Positions 18,384 to 26,801 of a stretch of DNA of 64,000 nt are shown here, in pieces. How positions within the stretch are numbered: position 1 is the first letter of the stretch; each line of letters starts with the position of its first letter. The stretch is taken from assembly GCA_000383295.1 (NCBI GenBank), contig KB911066.1, positions 124,001-188,000 of the forward strand, in the 5' to 3' direction. The notes beneath the pieces are model-generated. The model was given only the letters and a program-made list of their open reading frames with translations. It was not told where the DNA came from and ran no database searches. Made by a program: the position numbers and the translations under genes. The DNA comes from Faecalispora sporosphaeroides DSM 1294 (GTDB lineage Bacteria; Bacillota; Clostridia; Oscillospirales; Acutalibacteraceae).

Positions 18384-19663
18384 TCCGCTGCCTCCTCCTT
18401 TCCGACCATGCGGTAGACCGTATCCAGAACCACGCGGTTTGCGGCCTGAACCACCTGCTCCATGGTAACGGAGCTGATTTCTTCGGCCGCTTCCTCCGGC
18501 GACTGGATCTTTTCGCAGAACGCCTGAGAAACATACCAGTTCTCAAGGCCGCCCAGGTAATCCCCCACAGTGCGGTAGCTGTTGCAGATACTCAGCTTTG
18601 CCGCGAGGAGCTCCTCCTCCGTCACGTTTCCGGCACGGATTTCATCCAGCTGGCCGAGGATTTCCGTCTTGGCCCGGTCGATATTTTCCGTCTCCACGCC
18701 GCTTTCGATCAAAACAATTCCCTTGTTCCAGTCATAGCGGGAGGCGCAGTAGTAGCAAAGGCTCAGCTTTTCGCGAACGTTTAAAAACAGCTTGGAGCTG
18801 GGTGTGCCGCCGAGCACCGCAGACATCAGCTTGGTGGAAGCCACCGCGTCCTGCGGAACGGCGGCTCCGGCGCGGAGCCCCAGAACCAGTTTGGACTGGG
18901 CAACCTCCATTGTATCGGTAAATTCGCGCGGCTTTGCCACTTCCTTGATGATTTCCGTATGCAGCTCCGGCACAGGAGTGCGGTCGAGCTTTTTGAACGC
19001 GTTCAAAAAGCTGTCGTAAATCGGTACCGGGTCGCAGTCGCCGAGCGCCATGATCTCAATGCGGGCGGTGCGCAGCACGCGCTCCCATACCTTGGTCATC
19101 TCTTCCCGCCGCAGGGCCGTCACGTCCTCACGGCTGCCATAGCGGTTAATTCCGAAGGCTTCACGGTCACACATCAGCTCTTCGCAGCGCAGGCGCGCAA
19201 AGGTGCGTTTATCGTTGAAATCAGAATCGATCATTTCGATCGTCTGTCTTTTTTCCTGTTCAAAGCCGTCCTCCGGGAACAGCCCGTCCACAAGCGGCGG
19301 ATCAAATAAGATGCTGCACAGCAGATGTGAAAGCTCTGCTGAAATGCTTTCTCCCTCCAGCGCGTAGCGGTCCGCAAGACCGGCCACCGCAACGGAAAGC
19401 ACCTGGGCCTCTCCCAGCTTGCGCACATCGGCGTGAATCGCCGCGCCATACAGCTCCGAGAGGCGCTCATTCAAGCGTGTAAAATCCGGATATTCCCGGC
19501 TTGCACGACTCAATAAAAAAGGAAGCAGCGCGTGTGCCGCCGCCGTTTCTTTCTCCAAAGGCAACATGAAATTGACTGCAATACGCAGAGTTTTGAATCT
19601 GGTATCCGGAATACTGCGAAAACGGATCCCCTCAGTAACAGGATACTCCTCTGTTTTTATCAT
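18380..19663 (-). CDS. M16-family protein lacking the zinc motif, YmfF type
   Basis: A 427-residue M16-fold protein with no HXXEH sequence, so it is predicted to be the non-catalytic partner of the downstream YmfH-type peptidase, like mitochondrial processing peptidase alpha/beta pairs. I use ATG 19663, which has GGGAG 9 bases upstream; the ATG nine bases further upstream sits on top of that Shine-Dalgarno. It is the first gene of a possible ymfF-ymfH-lgt transcript. Confidence 0.85.
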   Translation of the reverse strand: MIKTEEYPVTEGIRFRSIPDTRFKTLRIAVNFMLPLEKETAAAHALLPFLLSRASREYPDFTRLNERLSELYGAAIHADVRKLGEAQVLSVAVAGLADRYALEGESISAELSHLLCSILFDPPLVDGLFPEDGFEQEKRQTIEMIDSDFNDKRTFARLRCEELMCDREAFGINRYGSREDVTALRREEMTKVWERVLRTARIEIMALGDCDPVPIYDSFLNAFKKLDRTPVPELHTEIIKEVAKPREFTDTMEVAQSKLVLGLRAGAAVPQDAVASTKLMSAVLGGTPSSKLFLNVREKLSLCYYCASRYDWNKGIVLIESGVETENIDRAKTEILGQLDEIRAGNVTEEELLAAKLSICNSYRTVGDYLGGLENWYVSQAFCEKIQSPEEAAEEISSVTMEQVVQAANRVVLDTVYRMVGKEEAAE

Positions 19664-19973
19664 TTCTCTCATCTCCCTACCCGGCGATCAGCGGGGCCCT
19701 GGCAAACTGCCCAAACCGGCCGCAGACCTCCGTTTTCCTTTATCATTCCCGATTTATCGCTTTTCAGAACAAACCGGACATTAAAAAACAGAATATAACT
19801 TCAATCATGATTATATCATAAATTTCCAATATGAGATTATAAAAATACGAAATCCAGATATAAAATACATTCGCCCACACCGTGAGGTTATTATAACACA
19901 ATGCCCGCTTAGATAAAAGCAACAATATTCTAAATATTTTGTGAATCAAATGATACGGCGCCTCGGCGGCCCG
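19664..19973. other. AT-rich intergenic gap between ymfF and spoIVFB
   Basis: About 310 bp, notably A/T rich from 19770 to 19945, with no supportable reading frame. On the minus strand TGTTATAAT (-10 hexamer 19895-19890) reads as an extended -10 element without a good -35; it could serve the ymfF-ymfH genes. No clear terminator for spoIVFB is visible. Confidence 0.5.
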
Positions 19974-20585
19974 TTAAAAATATCTTCCCTTTTTCAGCAG
20001 AAGCATCAGCATCAGGTATCCGCTGACAATCAGCAAAGAAAAATTATAGCGCGACTCCAGTAAAACCAGAAACCCGGCCAGTGCAGTCGGAAGAATCACA
20101 AAGAAAGAAACGATCTCAACGATTTTTTCGCAGGTTTCCGCCGGGTATTTTCTGCAAAGCAGGGCATACAGAGTTTGGCCGCCGTCCAGCGGGCCGACCG
20201 GCAGTCCGTTTAAAAGCGCGAGCATCAGGTTCGCCGCGGCCAGATTCACCAGATACAGCGAGCGCGTCAGCTCATACCCTATCCAGCAGAGCACAAAAAA
20301 GAACAGGCTTGCCAAAGGGCCCGCTGCGGCGATCCAGGCATCCTGACGATAATTGCGGCAGCTGCCGCTTTTCTGGCAGATCTCGAGGCCAAACAAACTC
20401 ATAGAGAGTCGCTCCGGCGGAGTGCCCACGAGCGACATCATCAGCAGATGCCCGCTTTCATGCAGAATCACCGCGACCAGCCCAATTCCGGCCATTCCGC
20501 TTCTGTCTAAAAACAGAGACAGCGTTACCAGCGCCATAAACCAGAACTGCACGGTAACCCGGCAGCCGCCAACCGTGAAGCGCAT
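19974..20585 (-). CDS. spoIVFB: Site-2-type membrane metalloprotease, SpoIVFB-like
   Basis: A 203-residue polytopic membrane protein with the zinc motif HESGH (42-46) in one transmembrane segment and the third ligand in NGLPVGPLDGG (D134) in another. This is the M50B arrangement. In Bacillus, SpoIVFB cleaves pro-sigma-K in the mother cell. Its start shares one base with the stop of the upstream M23/SpoIVFA-like gene, the normal spoIVFA-spoIVFB order. It is shorter than the Bacillus protein (about 288) and lacks an obvious C-terminal CBS domain. Confidence 0.83.
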   Translation of the reverse strand: MRFTVGGCRVTVQFWFMALVTLSLFLDRSGMAGIGLVAVILHESGHLLMMSLVGTPPERLSMSLFGLEICQKSGSCRNYRQDAWIAAAGPLASLFFFVLCWIGYELTRSLYLVNLAAANLMLALLNGLPVGPLDGGQTLYALLCRKYPAETCEKIVEIVSFFVILPTALAGFLVLLESRYNFSLLIVSGYLMLMLLLKKGRYF

Positions 20586-21565
20586 CAGACCGTCCTGTTT
20601 TTCAACAGCGGCTGCGGATCATAGCAGATGCCGGACAGAATCAGTTCAAAATGTACGTGCGGGCCGGTCGAATCTCCGGTGCTGCCAACCAGCGCGATGG
20701 GCTGGGAATAGGTAACGGTATCCCCCTTTTGGACCAGCAGCTTTTCGCAGTGCGCGTATCTCGTTTCAATATTGGAGCCGTGGTCGATGAGAAGGTATTT
20801 TCCGTAGGAGGAATTCTCTCCGCTGAATACCACCTTGCCGGGCATTGCGGGCACAATGCGGCTGTCGGCGTCAGCGGCAATATCGATGCCCAGATGAATG
20901 CCGCCGTCTCTCGGGCCAAAGCCGGAGGTGATCACGCCATTTTTCACCGGGGTATCGAGAAACACAGAAACAAACACCGGCGTTTTGGAGGAAACGCTGG
21001 TGGTATAGGCAACCCCGGAAACCGCGGAAGAAATATCCGGCAGTGAGGAGGACGGCGCGGATGAAGGAGCAGAAGAAGCTGGTGCGGAGGACTCCGGCTC
21101 GGAAGATTCCGAAACAGAAGATGCCTGCTTCCCCTGCTCTGCCGGGGAAGCGGAGAAAAACTGCACCCAGGTGCGGGTAAATTCATTGAAGGATTCCTGC
21201 GCGATGATGGAATCCCCGGCGTGGCTCAGGTACCATTCGCGAATGCTCTGGTAGGCGTTCCCGCCTGTGATTTTCAAAAGCATGACGGTTACCAAAACGG
21301 TGATACAGAGCAGCATCTGTACAAAAATCAGCATCTTCTTCGGCTTTTTCTTCTGCTGCAGCTGGAAATCCTCTTCGTCCTCCTCGTATCCCTGGGGCTT
21401 TATGTAATGGTAATCGTAGTTATACTCGTAGCCGTCCTCATCGATTCTGTCCGTTTTGTCGTAGCGGCTGCCGGTATCATCGGATTCACTGTAAATATCA
21501 TTTGCCCGATTCAATCTGATGTTATCATCTTCCCTGCCGTCTGTTCTGTTATACTTACGATTCAT
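20585..21565 (-). CDS. spoIVFA: M23/LytM membrane protein, SpoIVFA-like
   Basis: 326 residues: an acidic and tyrosine-rich cytoplasmic N-terminus, one membrane segment (about 78-100), a Ser/Pro/Ala-rich linker (about 145-185) and a C-terminal M23 domain. Zinc and catalytic positions are present: H224 and D228 in HLGID, H272 in YAH, and H303/H305 in HVHFEL. SpoIVFA of Bacillus, which tethers and inhibits SpoIVFB, has a degenerate M23 domain, so this protein may still cleave peptidoglycan peptides. The start is ATG 21565 with GGGAGG 9 bases upstream. Confidence 0.78.
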   Translation of the reverse strand: MNRKYNRTDGREDDNIRLNRANDIYSESDDTGSRYDKTDRIDEDGYEYNYDYHYIKPQGYEEDEEDFQLQQKKKPKKMLIFVQMLLCITVLVTVMLLKITGGNAYQSIREWYLSHAGDSIIAQESFNEFTRTWVQFFSASPAEQGKQASSVSESSEPESSAPASSAPSSAPSSSLPDISSAVSGVAYTTSVSSKTPVFVSVFLDTPVKNGVITSGFGPRDGGIHLGIDIAADADSRIVPAMPGKVVFSGENSSYGKYLLIDHGSNIETRYAHCEKLLVQKGDTVTYSQPIALVGSTGDSTGPHVHFELILSGICYDPQPLLKNRTV

Positions 21566-21688
21566 TTGGATATCCCTCCCGTCAACTCTATTTATATGAC
21601 AGCAAGTACCAAAAGAGAACGCAGAACCTTTTTCTCTCACAAACAGATAGATTTTCAGACTGCGGCATTTTCGGTTGATGCTGCAATG

Positions 21689-21718
21689 TAATATACAAAA
21701 GAATTCTTTTGTATATTA
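21689..21718. repeat. 30-bp perfect palindrome upstream of spoIVFA
   Basis: The sequence from 21689 to 21718 equals its own reverse complement, with GAATTC at the centre (21701-21706). It lies between the nfnB terminator and the spoIVFA start. With no loop and no T run in the sense direction it is better read as a protein binding site than a terminator. Confidence 0.75.
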
Positions 21719-21725
21719 TTTTTGA

Positions 21726-21761
21726 TAAAAAAGAATCCGCTGCTTTGTAAGCGGCGGATTC
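21726..21761 (-). terminator. Terminator of the nfnAB operon
   Basis: On the minus strand GAATCCGCCGC pairs with GCAGCGGATTC across a short loop, followed by seven T (21732-21726). Confidence 0.9.
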
Positions 21762-21780
21762 CCGATCGGTTCAGGTTCAA

Positions 21781-23172
21781 TTACTTTTTACTCTTGATGT
21801 ATTCGTCGATGGAATTTGCGGCGCGCTTGCCCTCACCCATCGCCAGAATAACGGTTGCAGCGCCGGTTACCGCGTCTCCGCCTGCAAATACGCCCTCGCG
21901 GGTGGTTTGCAGTGTTTCTTCGTTGACAACCAGACAGCCGTGGCGGTTTGCCTCAAGGCCCTCCGTTGTTTTTCGGAGCAGCGGATTCGGCGAATTGCCG
22001 ATGGCCATGACAACGCAGTCCACCGGCAGGCGGAAGTTCGAGCCTTCTACCTCCACCGGCTTGCGGCGGCCGCTCGCGTCGGGCTCGCCGAGCTCCATGC
22101 GGATGCACTCGATCTCGGTCACTCTGCCGTTTTCGTCACCGTGAATGGCAACCGGATTCGTCAGCAGGCGGAAATCGATCTCTTCCTCCTTGGCGTGATG
22201 AATTTCCTCACGGCGAGCAGGCATCTGCTCCTCTGCACGGCGGTATACGATATATACATTTTCGGCGCCCAGGCGCTTTGCGCTGCGGGCCGCGTCCATT
22301 GCAACATTTCCGCCGCCGCATACGGCGACGTTCTTCGGCTGGATGATCGGGGTATCGTACCCCTCCTTGTACGCCTTCATCAGATTGATGCGGGTCAAAA
22401 ACTCGTTGGCGGAATACACGCCGACAAGGCTCTCTCCCGGAATATTCATAAAGCTCGGCAGCCCGGCGCCGGAGCCGATAAAGACTGCCTCAAAGCCCAT
22501 CTCGAACAGCTCGTCCACAGAAAGAACCTTGCCGATCACCATATTGGTTTCGATCGTCACTCCATTGGATTTGAGCAGATCGATTTCCTTCTGCACAATT
22601 TCTTTCGGCAGACGGAACTGCGGAATGCCGTACATCAGTACGCCGCCCGCGGTATGCAGAGCCTCGAAAACGGTGACGGAATAGCCCATCGCGTTCAGAT
22701 CGCCGGCACAGGTAAGGCCTGCGGGGCCCGCGCCGACAATGGCAACCCTATGTCCGTTGCGCTCTGTTTTCACAGGCGTTCTTTCGCGGTGATTCATGTA
22801 CCAGTCCGCAACATAACGCTCCAGGCGGCCGATTCCGACCGGCTCGTGCTTAATACCGCGCACGCACTTGGCTTCACACTGCGTCTCCTGCGGGCACACA
22901 CGACCGCAAACCGCAGGCAGAGAGCTTGTGGAGGTAATGATTTGGTAAGCCTTCTCCAAATCTCCCTCTGTAATGCAACGGATGAATTCGGGAATTCTGA
23001 TATTGACCGGACATCCGCTCACGCAGGGCTTATGTTTACACTGCAGGCAGCGCTGTGCTTCTTCCATCGCCATTTCGTCGGTGTATCCCAGAGTAACCTC
23101 TTCAAAATTATGATTGCGCACCAGCGGGTCCTGTTCCGGCATCGGTGTTTTTTTCGGATTCATATTAGCCAT
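21781..23172 (-). CDS. nfnB: NfnB: large subunit of NADH-dependent ferredoxin:NADP+ oxidoreductase
   Basis: 463 residues, homologous to the small subunit of glutamate synthase (GltD-like). The N-terminus has two cysteine clusters, CLQCKHKPCVSGCP and CGRVCPQETQCEAKC, for [4Fe-4S] centres. A FAD-binding GAGPAGL and an NADPH-binding Rossmann region (GGGNVAMD) follow. Because the neighbouring gene is NfnA rather than gltB, the likely role is electron bifurcation between NADH, NADPH and ferredoxin. It overlaps nfnA by 8 bases and has GGAGG 9 bases upstream of its ATG. Confidence 0.9.
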   Translation of the reverse strand: MANMNPKKTPMPEQDPLVRNHNFEEVTLGYTDEMAMEEAQRCLQCKHKPCVSGCPVNIRIPEFIRCITEGDLEKAYQIITSTSSLPAVCGRVCPQETQCEAKCVRGIKHEPVGIGRLERYVADWYMNHRERTPVKTERNGHRVAIVGAGPAGLTCAGDLNAMGYSVTVFEALHTAGGVLMYGIPQFRLPKEIVQKEIDLLKSNGVTIETNMVIGKVLSVDELFEMGFEAVFIGSGAGLPSFMNIPGESLVGVYSANEFLTRINLMKAYKEGYDTPIIQPKNVAVCGGGNVAMDAARSAKRLGAENVYIVYRRAEEQMPARREEIHHAKEEEIDFRLLTNPVAIHGDENGRVTEIECIRMELGEPDASGRRKPVEVEGSNFRLPVDCVVMAIGNSPNPLLRKTTEGLEANRHGCLVVNEETLQTTREGVFAGGDAVTGAATVILAMGEGKRAANSIDEYIKSKK

Positions 23173-24013
23173 TTTTTGCGCCCTCCATCAGATGACAGTT
23201 GTATTCGCGGGTCGCTCTCGCTTCATCTTCCCTGTAAGTTCTGGTGCGAAGGATCGCTTCGTCGAAATCCACCAGATGGCCGTCGAAATCGGGACCGTCC
23301 ACACAGGCGAATTTGGTCTCGCCGCCTACTGTTACGCGGCAGCCACCGCACATGCCGGTGCCGTCGATCATAATCGGGTTCATGCTGATGATCGTCTTAA
23401 TGCCGTACGGCTTTGTCAAATTGCTGACCGCGCGCATCATGGGCAGCGGGCCGATCGCAACCACCAGATCATAATCGGCGCCGGCATCAATCTGCGCCTT
23501 TAACGCGTCGGTGACAAAGCCCTTGTTGCCGTTGGAGCCGTCGTCGGTCATCAGGAACAGATTGTCGCTCGCCGCGCGCATTTCCTCCTCCAGAATGATG
23601 ATATCCTGGCTGCGGAAGCCGGCGATCATATCGACATGAGCGCCCATTTCATGCAGGGCCTTTGCCTGCGGGTACGCAATTGCGCAGCCCGCGCCGCCGC
23701 CGATCACCGCGGCCTTTTTGTATCCTTCCAGGTGAGAGGCTGTGCCGAGGGGCCCGATAAAATCCAGAATCTTTTCCCCTTCCTCCAACTGGTCAAGCAG
23801 CAGAGTCGTTTTTCCCACCTTTTGGAAAATGATCGTAATCGTACCCGCTTCGCGGTCGTAGTCTGCAATTGTCAGCGGAATTCTTTCACCGAATTCATTG
23901 ACACGCAGGATGATGAATTGCCCTGCCTTCGCTTTTTTTGCGATAAACGGCGCTTCCACCTCCATTAATGTCATGGTATCGTTCAGTCTTCGCTTTTTTA
24001 AAATTGGGAACAT
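23165..24013 (-). CDS. nfnA: NfnA: FAD/NAD and [2Fe-2S] subunit of the NADH-dependent ferredoxin:NADP+ oxidoreductase
   Basis: 282 residues with a ferredoxin-reductase-like FAD domain (about 1-100), an NAD domain (GPLGTASHL and GGGAGCAIAYP), and a C-terminal [2Fe-2S] motif GMCGGCRVTV with a further cysteine in FACVDGP. Often annotated as a dihydroorotate dehydrogenase electron-transfer or sulfide dehydrogenase subunit; adjacency to nfnB favours NfnA. The start is ATG 24013 after AGGAAG; the upstream extension lies in the leader. Confidence 0.9.
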   Translation of the reverse strand: MFPILKKRRLNDTMTLMEVEAPFIAKKAKAGQFIILRVNEFGERIPLTIADYDREAGTITIIFQKVGKTTLLLDQLEEGEKILDFIGPLGTASHLEGYKKAAVIGGGAGCAIAYPQAKALHEMGAHVDMIAGFRSQDIIILEEEMRAASDNLFLMTDDGSNGNKGFVTDALKAQIDAGADYDLVVAIGPLPMMRAVSNLTKPYGIKTIISMNPIMIDGTGMCGGCRVTVGGETKFACVDGPDFDGHLVDFDEAILRTRTYREDEARATREYNCHLMEGAKNG

Positions 24014-24103
24014 TCTGCCACTTCCTTTTATAGAGTATTGACTCGTGCAATATAAGCCACATGCGTATGACAACGATTGCAGAGATAACTTTTCAGCTAT
24101 TTT

Positions 24104-24132
24104 ATTATATCCTTCTTATGCTTTAAATGCAA
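24104..24132 (-). promoter_or_regulatory. Promoter of nfnAB
   Basis: TTGCAT (24132-24127), 17-base spacer, TATAAT (24109-24104) on the minus strand. The predicted start is near 24097, about 84 bases before nfnA. Confidence 0.82.
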
Positions 24133-24175
24133 GAAAAGTCATATGGCAGAAGCACCAAAAAAGGAAAAGGAATTC

Positions 24176-24204
24176 TTGCATCCCGGAAAAAAGAGCGATA
24201 TAAT
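24176..24204 (+). promoter_or_regulatory. Divergent promoter toward the nitroreductase
   Basis: TTGCAT (24176-24181), 17-base spacer, TATAAT (24199-24204). It shares its -35 hexamer with the nfnAB promoter on the other strand; the two promoters are back to back 43 bases apart. Confidence 0.75.
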
Positions 24205-24210
24205 AAAGAC

Positions 24211-24501
24211 AAAGAACGGTATTTTTGGTTCTGTTTGGTAATTACAATTTCTGACAGATCGATTATACTCAAACTTAAATACCGCGAAGTAACATCCACC
24301 TTAAAACAAAAAAGCGCGCGCCGCCGACGGAAAGATCCAATGAAGGACTGATTCTGATGGAAAGCGCGCAAAACGGAAATACTATGCTATTCAGCCCGGG
24401 GGCGTGATCGCTCCGTGACATTTTTTATTCGCGCTGTTTTCAGCGGAGCCGCGACGGCTGAGCGAAAAACAGCAAACATCTTTTACTCAGGAGGTTGCAA
24501 T
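24211..24501 (+). other. Long untranslated leader before the nitroreductase gene
   Basis: About 290 bases separate the predicted start from the coding region. It contains two segments that can fold: a pair of GCGCGC blocks around 24312 and 24366, and an interrupted hairpin built from GCTGTTTT...AAAACAGC around 24430-24475 just before the Shine-Dalgarno. I recognise no known riboswitch class. Open frames here lack ribosome binding sites. Confidence 0.4.
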
Positions 24502-25029
24502 ATGAGCTTTTTGGAATTGGCAAAGGACAGGTATTCGATGAGAAAATTCAGCGACAAGCCTGTGGAGCAGGATAAGCTGGATTTGATTTTAGAAGCGGGC
24601 CGGATTGCCCCCACCGCCCACAACAGTCAGCCGCAGAGAATTCTGGTGCTGAACACTCCCGCGGAGATGGAGCTTCTGACAAAATGCTGCCCATTCCGTT
24701 TTCACCAGACTCTGGCGCTTGTGGTGTGCTATGAAAAAGAAGTGAGCTGGAAGCGCAAGGATTACGACAACGCCGACAGCGGCGAGGTAGATATGGGCAT
24801 TGTCGGCACGCACATGATTCTTCAGGCCAGTGAGCTGGGGATCGGCTCGACCTGGGTGATGCAATTTGATCCGCAGGCGGTGCGCCGCGAGTTCCATATT
24901 CCCGAGGCGCTGGTTCCCATGGCCATTCTGATGATGGGCTACCCCAATGAGGAAGCAAAGCCCAGCAGACTGCATAACGACCGCTTAGAGCTTTCCAAAA
25001 CGGTATTCTATCACACCTTTCAGGGCTGA
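24502..25029 (+). CDS. Nitroreductase-family FMN oxidoreductase
   Basis: 175 residues. The N-terminal RYSMRKFSDKPV and the GRIAPTAHNSQPQ segment are the usual FMN-contact regions, and LGIGSTWVMQFD lies in the family's second conserved block. The short length is typical of clostridial members that act on flavins, quinones or nitro compounds. The substrate cannot be told. I start at ATG 24502, with AGGAGG 7 bases upstream, rather than the in-frame ATG at 24415. Confidence 0.88.
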   Translation: MSFLELAKDRYSMRKFSDKPVEQDKLDLILEAGRIAPTAHNSQPQRILVLNTPAEMELLTKCCPFRFHQTLALVVCYEKEVSWKRKDYDNADSGEVDMGIVGTHMILQASELGIGSTWVMQFDPQAVRREFHIPEALVPMAILMMGYPNEEAKPSRLHNDRLELSKTVFYHTFQG

Positions 25030-25168
25030 CGACAAAATAGAAGGAGTTCCGTTTTCGGCTTGTTCAAGCCTCTGTTTGCGGTGAACGGCCGAAAAAGGCC
25101 AGGAATCCTTCTCGCCGCCTGCGGCAGAGAGAAATTTCTGTTTTCTCAAAAAAGAATCGATCGTAAAG

Positions 25169-25223
25169 AAAAAGCCGCGCTCTGTCTTGGCCCAATGATA
25201 GCCAATGCAGAGCGCGGCTTTTT
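25169..25223. terminator. Bidirectional terminator between the nitroreductase and spoIVA
   Basis: A 16-bp perfect stem AAAAAGCCGCGCTCTG/CAGAGCGCGGCTTTTT (25169-25184 with 25208-25223) for the converging nitroreductase (+) and spoIVA (-) transcripts. Confidence 0.93.
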
Positions 25224-25280
25224 CTGTTTGGGGTGAAATAAATCAGCTTACTCCCTGCGGAGCAAAGAGATCGCGTTATG

Positions 25281-26759
25281 TTACAGGATGATACAAATGA
25301 GACCGTTGCAGCCGTCGTTGATGATACGCTCGATCGTTTCCTTCATCTTGTCGCGCGCGTCGGCCGGCATGCGGTACAGCTTGTTATGCATTCCCTCGTT
25401 GACCAGCTCATGCAGAGACTTGCCGAAGATATTCGACTCCCAGATTTTAACGGGGCTTTCCTCGAATTCCTTCATCATGGACATGACAAGCTCTTCCGAC
25501 TGCTGCTCCGAGCCTACAATGGGCGTCAGCTCCGTTGTGATTTTGGTGCGGATCAAATGGATCGACGGCGCGGCCGCTCTGAGGCGGACACCGTACTTGC
25601 CGCCCTGCTTGATGATCTCGGGCTCTTCCAGGCTCATCTCGTCGATCGTCGGCATCATAATTCCGTAGCCGGTATCGAGTACATCCTGGTAGGCGTCTCG
25701 AATCTTGTCATATTCCATCTTGATTTTTGCCAGCTCCAGAACGGAGGAGAGCAGCTCGCCCTCGTTGTGCAGCTCCAGCCCCGTCTGCTCGCCGAGGATG
25801 CGGTAGAACAGGTCGTTTTTCAGCTGGATTCCGATTCTGGCACAACCGGTTCCCAAATCGACGGAAAGCGTCTGCGCGGAGCCGACGTGCTCGCATTTCG
25901 ACACGTCATCCACCAAGCCCCCAACCTCGCGGATGCGCGAGATTTTCGAGGCGGACTGCTGAATGATCTGGAAGATCGCGGAGCGCAGCCAGTGCTTCTT
26001 TTCGAGCGTAGAGAGCCAGTGCGGCATTTCGACTTTGATTTCCTTGACCGGGAACTCGAACAGGATCTTTGCCAGAACATCGCGGATTTCCTTTTCGTTC
26101 AGCTCGAGGCAGTTCACCGGCTGCACGGGAACCTTGTAGCGCTTCTGCATGTTTTCCGCCAGCGCCTGAGACTGCGGCGCAGTGGGGTTTGTGCAGTTGA
26201 GAAGAATGATAAAGGGCTTTTTGATTTCCTTGAGCTCCGAAACAACGCGCTCTTCCGCCTCTTCATATTCTTCCCGCGGAATTTCGCTGATGCTGCCGTC
26301 CGTCGTAATGAGCAGCCCGATGGTGGAATGCTCGGTAATGACCTTTTGCGTGCCGATTTCCGCCGCCATATTGAAGGGGATCGGCTCGTCGTACCACGGG
26401 GTGCGGATCATGCGCGGCAGATCGTTTTCAATATACCCCAGCGCGCTGGGAACAATGTAGCCCACGCAGTCGATCATGCGCACGCGGAACGTGGCGCTGT
26501 CGTCAATATTTACGGTGACCGCCTGCTCCGGAATGAATTTTGGTTCCGTCGTCATAATGGTGCGGCCCGCGGCGGATTGAGGCATTTCATCGATCGCGCG
26601 GTCACGCCGGCTGTTTTCGTCCATGTTGGGGATGACGATGGTATCCATGAACTTTTTGATGAAGGTAGATTTGCCCGTGCGAACCGGGCCGACCACACCA
26701 ATATAAATATCACCGTTGGTGCGTTCCGAAATATCTTGATAAATATTGCGCTCTTCCAT
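25281..26759 (-). CDS. spoIVA: Stage IV sporulation protein A
   Basis: ATPase that polymerises on the outer forespore membrane to form the coat basement layer. 492 residues with Walker A GPVRTGKST (24-32) and a C-terminus ending in GCNGLICIIL, the region that contacts SpoVM in Bacillus. Length and N-terminus are typical. AGGGGGAGG precedes the ATG. It follows sipL by 42 bases in the same direction. SpoVM, its membrane anchor, is encoded about 10 kb away at 36.4 kb. Confidence 0.98.
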   Translation of the reverse strand: MEERNIYQDISERTNGDIYIGVVGPVRTGKSTFIKKFMDTIVIPNMDENSRRDRAIDEMPQSAAGRTIMTTEPKFIPEQAVTVNIDDSATFRVRMIDCVGYIVPSALGYIENDLPRMIRTPWYDEPIPFNMAAEIGTQKVITEHSTIGLLITTDGSISEIPREEYEEAEERVVSELKEIKKPFIILLNCTNPTAPQSQALAENMQKRYKVPVQPVNCLELNEKEIRDVLAKILFEFPVKEIKVEMPHWLSTLEKKHWLRSAIFQIIQQSASKISRIREVGGLVDDVSKCEHVGSAQTLSVDLGTGCARIGIQLKNDLFYRILGEQTGLELHNEGELLSSVLELAKIKMEYDKIRDAYQDVLDTGYGIMMPTIDEMSLEEPEIIKQGGKYGVRLRAAAPSIHLIRTKITTELTPIVGSEQQSEELVMSMMKEFEESPVKIWESNIFGKSLHELVNEGMHNKLYRMPADARDKMKETIERIINDGCNGLICIIL

Positions 26760-26801
26760 TTTACCTCCCCCTCAGGCAGAGAATTTTATTTTTGGGATCG
26801 C

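Noticed and set aside
24127-24351. A 74-codon plus-strand frame before the nitroreductase
   Set aside because: It begins upstream of the promoter that would transcribe it, has no Shine-Dalgarno and is lysine/arginine-rich by base composition only.
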